The translations under genes and the position numbers were made by a program. 15,947 bases of DNA. Source: Gammaproteobacteria bacterium (GTDB lineage Bacteria; Pseudomonadota; Gammaproteobacteria; SZUA-229). Below, in pieces: positions 13,339 to 15,947 of this stretch. Within the stretch, counting starts at the first letter, position 1. Each line of letters opens with the position of its first letter. The notes below the pieces were generated by a model. It was given only the letters and a program-made list of their open reading frames with translations. It was not told where the DNA came from and made no database searches. Location of the stretch: NCBI GenBank assembly GCA_011051475.1, contig DRLE01000248.1, forward strand, positions 1 to 15,947, given 5' to 3'.

Positions 13339-14309
13339 TGAAACGCGACCAGATTCCCGGATTCGAGGCCACCCAGAAAAAAGGCTGGCTGCTCGCCCAT
13401 AAATGGCTGCTGCTGCGTCGCGCCAGTCAGCTGGGCATTCTCGGTCTGTTCCTTCTCGGCCCCTGGTTTGGTATCTGGCTGGTCAAGGGCAACCTGAACG
13501 CCAGCCTGACCCTGGACGTACTGCCGCTGACCGACCCCTATATCCTGCTGCAAAGTATCTTTGCCGGCCACGCCATTGAAACCACTGCCCTGCTCGGCGG
13601 TGTCATCGTACTCGTCTTTTACCTGCTGGTCGGTGGCCGTGCCTACTGTGCCTGGGTCTGCCCGGTGAATATCATTACCGATGCTGCGCAATGGTTGCGT
13701 CAGCGACTGAAAATCACCGGTTCCTCCGGTCTCAGCCGCAAAACCCGTTACTGGCTACTTGGCCTGAGCCTGCCGCTGTCCTTTGTAACCGGCAGTATCG
13801 TCTGGGAAGTCATCAACCCGGTTTCCATGCTGCACCGCGGTCTGATCTTCGGCATGGGGCTGGCATGGCTGATCGTTCTGGCCGTCTTCCTGCTTGATTT
13901 CCTGGTGAGCAAACGCGCCTGGTGCAGCCATCTGTGCCCGGTCGGCGCTTTCTACAGCCTGCTCGGTCATACCAGCCTGTTGCGCGTACGCGCCGACAAT
14001 CGCGAACAGTGCGATGACTGCATGGACTGTTTCATGGTCTGTCCCGAACAGCAGGTCATCCGCCCGGCGCTTAAAGCCGTCAATGGTGCCGGCCCGGTCA
14101 TCATGTCAGCCAACTGCACCAACTGCGGCCGCTGTATTGATGTCTGCGCAAAAGACGTTTTTCATTTCGGCCTGCGCGCAAACAACAGCTGTGAGCATAT
14201 CAACTGTGGCGCTGACAGCAAGACAGAGCCACCCCGGACAGAATCAACAGATAACAACAGTCATTCTTCTAAAATTAATCCCATAACTTCCAGGGCAGAG
14301 GTATTATGA
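13338..14309 (+). CDS. napH: NapH, membrane quinol dehydrogenase component with ferredoxin domain
   Basis: A 323-residue inner-membrane protein that oxidises quinol together with NapG. About four membrane segments are seen (near residues 31-50, 85-103, 137-155 and 167-190). Two cytoplasmic CxxxCP motifs (C104/C108 and C196/C200) are characteristic of NapH/NosR-type proteins. Two [4Fe-4S] motifs follow: C225/228/231/235 and C260/263/266/270. E. coli NapH has 287 residues; the extra length is a polar C-terminal tail (about 281-323) with two additional cysteines (C285, C290). The start overlaps the napG stop by one base, preceded by GGGAGG; the stop overlaps the napB start by four bases. Confidence 0.95.
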   Translation: MKRDQIPGFEATQKKGWLLAHKWLLLRRASQLGILGLFLLGPWFGIWLVKGNLNASLTLDVLPLTDPYILLQSIFAGHAIETTALLGGVIVLVFYLLVGGRAYCAWVCPVNIITDAAQWLRQRLKITGSSGLSRKTRYWLLGLSLPLSFVTGSIVWEVINPVSMLHRGLIFGMGLAWLIVLAVFLLDFLVSKRAWCSHLCPVGAFYSLLGHTSLLRVRADNREQCDDCMDCFMVCPEQQVIRPALKAVNGAGPVIMSANCTNCGRCIDVCAKDVFHFGLRANNSCEHINCGADSKTEPPRTESTDNNSHSSKINPITSRAEVL

Positions 14310-14749
14310 TGAAAAAAATCACAATGATGCTAGCGTTACTCGCAATTACTTCAACCAGCATACAGGCTATTGCTGAAGTCACTTCACTGCGTGGCGTCAA
14401 GGATATTGAAGAGCCGTCATCCGCGCCGGAGAACAAGCGCTATAACAAGGACGGTGAACCGATACCGCGTGACTACGTGCAGCAGCCGCCGCTGATTCCG
14501 CACAAGATCACCAACTACCGCATCAACAAAAAATCCAACAAGTGCATGAGCTGTCACAGCTGGTCGAAATACCGTGAAGCCGGCGCTACCAAGATCAGCC
14601 AGACGCACTTTGAAAGCCGCGACAAGCAGGTACTGGCCAACGTTTCCGCCCGCCGTTATTTCTGCACCCAGTGCCATGTTCCGCAGGTTGACGCGAAGCC
14701 GCTGGTCGAAAACGAGTTTGAACCGGTAACCGCCATATCAGGGCAGTAA
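14306..14749 (+). CDS. napB: NapB, dihaem cytochrome c subunit of nitrate reductase
   Basis: A 147-residue periplasmic electron-transfer subunit (E. coli 149) that delivers electrons from NapC to NapA. A Sec signal peptide (hydrophobic about residues 6-21, cleavage probably after AIA at 23) precedes two haem c motifs, CMSCH at 80-84 and CTQCH at 120-124. His66 and His101 are likely distal ligands, in the usual NapB positions. The RNYKDG/PRDYVQQPPLIPH region is typical of the family. The start overlaps napH by four bases; a second ATG follows immediately at 14309 and could serve equally. Haem attachment requires a Ccm system located outside the window. Confidence 0.96.
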   Translation: MMKKITMMLALLAITSTSIQAIAEVTSLRGVKDIEEPSSAPENKRYNKDGEPIPRDYVQQPPLIPHKITNYRINKKSNKCMSCHSWSKYREAGATKISQTHFESRDKQVLANVSARRYFCTQCHVPQVDAKPLVENEFEPVTAISGQ

Positions 14750-14802
14750 AACGACCCGATAGGTAATCGATAGATAATCATTGACTGACGGAATGATCGA
14801 TC

Positions 14803-15426
14803 ATGAGTAACAATAATTCTAAAGACTGCAACACCCTGTGCAAAATGTGGCAGGCCCTGAAAAAACCCTCTGTCAGCTACTCACTGGGTACCCTGCTGGT
14901 GGTTGGCTTTATTTCCGGTATTATTTTCTGGGGTGGCTTCAACACCGCCATGGAAATGACCAATAACGAGCAGTTCTGCATCTCCTGCCACGAGATGAAA
15001 GACAACGTGTACCAGGAGTACAAGCAGACCATCCACTACAGCAACCGTACCGGCGTGCGTGCTACCTGCCCCGACTGCCATGTTCCCCGGGAATGGACCC
15101 ACAAGGTTGTACGCAAGATTCAGGCCAGTAACGAGCTGCTGCACAAGGCACTGGGAACCATTGACACCCGTGAAAAGTTTGAGGCCAAGCGCCTGGAACT
15201 TGCCACCCATGTCTGGGCCGCCATGAAAAGCACCGACTCGCGTGAGTGCCGTAACTGCCATAACTTCGAATACATGGACTTTGCCGAGCAGGGCCGCCGT
15301 GCCATCAAGCAGCACTCCGAAGGTCTGGAGGCCGGCAAGACCTGTATCGACTGCCACAAGGGTATTGCCCACGAGTTGCCGGATATGCATGAGGTTGACC
15401 CGGGCGCCTCTATCGGGGAAATCTAG
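14803..15426 (+). CDS. napC: NapC, tetrahaem membrane-anchored quinol dehydrogenase
   Basis: A 207-residue NapC/NirT-family cytochrome that takes electrons from the quinol pool and passes them to NapB. One N-terminal membrane anchor (about residues 28-47) is followed by four haem c motifs: CISCH (59-63), CPDCH (89-93), CRNCH (149-153) and CIDCH (181-185). Length fits the family (E. coli 200). The start has only a weak ribosome site; the 53-base gap after napB contains a short inverted repeat (ATCATT 14777-14782 with AATGAT 14792-14797) right before the ATG, which may modulate translation. NapC and NapGH together give this operon two quinol routes. A large palindrome follows six bases after the stop. 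Confidence 0.97.
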   Translation: MSNNNSKDCNTLCKMWQALKKPSVSYSLGTLLVVGFISGIIFWGGFNTAMEMTNNEQFCISCHEMKDNVYQEYKQTIHYSNRTGVRATCPDCHVPREWTHKVVRKIQASNELLHKALGTIDTREKFEAKRLELATHVWAAMKSTDSRECRNCHNFEYMDFAEQGRRAIKQHSEGLEAGKTCIDCHKGIAHELPDMHEVDPGASIGEI

Positions 15427-15432
15427 TAATCC

Positions 15433-15464
15433 CTGCAGGAGCGGAATTCATTCCGCTCCTGCAG
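15433..15464. repeat. REP-like 14-bp perfect palindrome after napC
   Basis: The arms CTGCAGGAGCGGAA (15433-15446) and TTCCGCTCCTGCAG (15451-15464) are exact reverse complements with a four-base spacer; the next pair (T15447/A15450) also matches. It lies six bases after the napC stop. There is no T-run, so it may end or stabilise the nap transcript rather than being a classical terminator. The GGAGCGG core recalls dispersed REP elements of gammaproteobacteria. Confidence 0.6.
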
Positions 15465-15512
15465 CTGTGATATACAATCGTGATTTATCACCTGCCATGG
15501 CATGTCCCAAAA

Positions 15513-15522
15513 GTGATATAGT
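15513..15522 (+). promoter_or_regulatory. Possible extended -10 promoter for moaA
   Basis: TGATATAGT (15514-15522) fits an extended -10 (TGnTATAAT with one mismatch) and lies 33 bases before the moaA ATG. No convincing -35 hexamer is seen. Upstream in the same gap are a GTGAT-TT-ATCAC palindrome (15480-15491) and two copies of GTGATATA (15467-15474, 15513-15520), which may be regulator contacts. Confidence 0.4.
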
Positions 15523-15555
15523 TGAAACGACGCTAAACCTATAGCCTCAGAACTT

Positions 15556-15947
15556 ATGAATATGTCGCGCACCGGTAACAATACACTCACCGACCCCTTT
15601 GGCCGGCGCATCGAGTATGTCCGCCTGTCGGTCACCGACAAATGCAACCTGCGCTGTTTCTACTGCATGCCAAAGGGATTCAAAAACTTTGAGCAACCCG
15701 AGCACTGGCTGACACTGGATGAAATCGAACGCGTCATTAAAGCCTTTGCCGAGCTGGGTGTTGCGCGCGTGCGCCTTACCGGTGGTGAACCACTGGTACG
15801 CAAAGACGTTATCGAGCTCTCGCAACGGCTGACCGCCCTGCCCGGTCTTGATGACCTGTCGCTGAGCACCAATGCCGTACTGCTGGCTAAAAACGCTGAA
15901 GCCATGAAAGCCGCCGGTGTTTCCCGTATCAATGTCAGCCTCGACAC
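15556..15947 (+). CDS. moaA: MoaA, GTP 3',8-cyclase (radical SAM; 3' part beyond window)
   Basis: The first 130 residues of MoaA, the radical SAM enzyme that, with MoaC, converts GTP to cyclic pyranopterin monophosphate, the first step of molybdenum-cofactor synthesis. The radical SAM motif C30-x3-C34-x2-C37 (CNLRCFYCMP) and the SAM-binding GGEP at 76-79 are present, with the family opening DPFGRRIEYVRLSVTDKC before them. The family is usually about 320-340 residues, so roughly 60 percent is missing at the right edge. The ribosome site is weak; an ATG at 15562 is an alternative start. It is separated from napC by 129 bases with a palindrome and a possible promoter, so it is probably its own transcription unit. 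Confidence 0.96.
   Translation, partial: MNMSRTGNNTLTDPFGRRIEYVRLSVTDKCNLRCFYCMPKGFKNFEQPEHWLTLDEIERVIKAFAELGVARVRLTGGEPLVRKDVIELSQRLTALPGLDDLSLSTNAVLLAKNAEAMKAAGVSRINVSLD

Noticed and set aside
15465..15555. Molybdenum-cofactor riboswitch upstream of moaA, as in E. coli
   Set aside because: The leader after the likely promoter is only about 30 bases, too short for the riboswitch fold, and no matching conserved stems were seen.

Overview
The window reads as a chromosomal segment of a facultatively anaerobic, nitrate-respiring gammaproteobacterium, probably marine or aquatic. This rests on a complete napFDAGHBC operon whose NapA closely resembles the Escherichia coli protein, and on a full set of proteins of the 'proteobacterial dedicated sortase' type, a family set known mainly from marine Gammaproteobacteria. 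The genus cannot be fixed from the sequence. No tRNA, rRNA, insertion sequence, integrase or CRISPR array is visible. No stretch longer than about 200 bases lacks a gene.

Left block, minus strand, transcribed right to left: response regulator pdsR (3673-4365), histidine kinase pdsS (1662-3665), moaB (1147-1665, overlapping pdsS by 4 bases) and moeA (1-1053, cut by the window edge). A 7-base tandem repeat and a perfect 12-bp hairpin with the moaB stop codon in its loop separate moaB from moeA.

Central block, plus strand, divergent from pdsR: pdsO (OmpA-like, 4505-5491), a very basic 102-residue protein of unknown function (5637-5945), a VIT+VWA surface protein with an LPQTAT sorting signal (6010-8253), and a class GN sortase (8246-8845) overlapping it by 8 bases. 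With pdsRS this forms a self-contained Gram-negative sortase locus: two-component control, one enzyme, one evident substrate and a cell-wall-binding OmpA-like partner.

Right block, plus strand: napF, napD, napA, napG, napH, napB and napC (9039-15426), encoding the periplasmic nitrate reductase (NapAB), its quinol oxidation routes (NapC and NapGH) and maturation factors (NapF, NapD). A near-consensus FNR box lies upstream of napF, inside a perfect 12-bp inverted repeat. After napC comes a REP-like palindrome, then the 5' part of moaA (15556 to the window end).

The three molybdenum-cofactor genes (moeA, moaB, moaA) flank nap and supply the cofactor NapA needs. The sortase locus sits inside this molybdenum/nitrate neighbourhood, and its regulator operon runs directly into moaB, which is the most unusual aspect of the layout.
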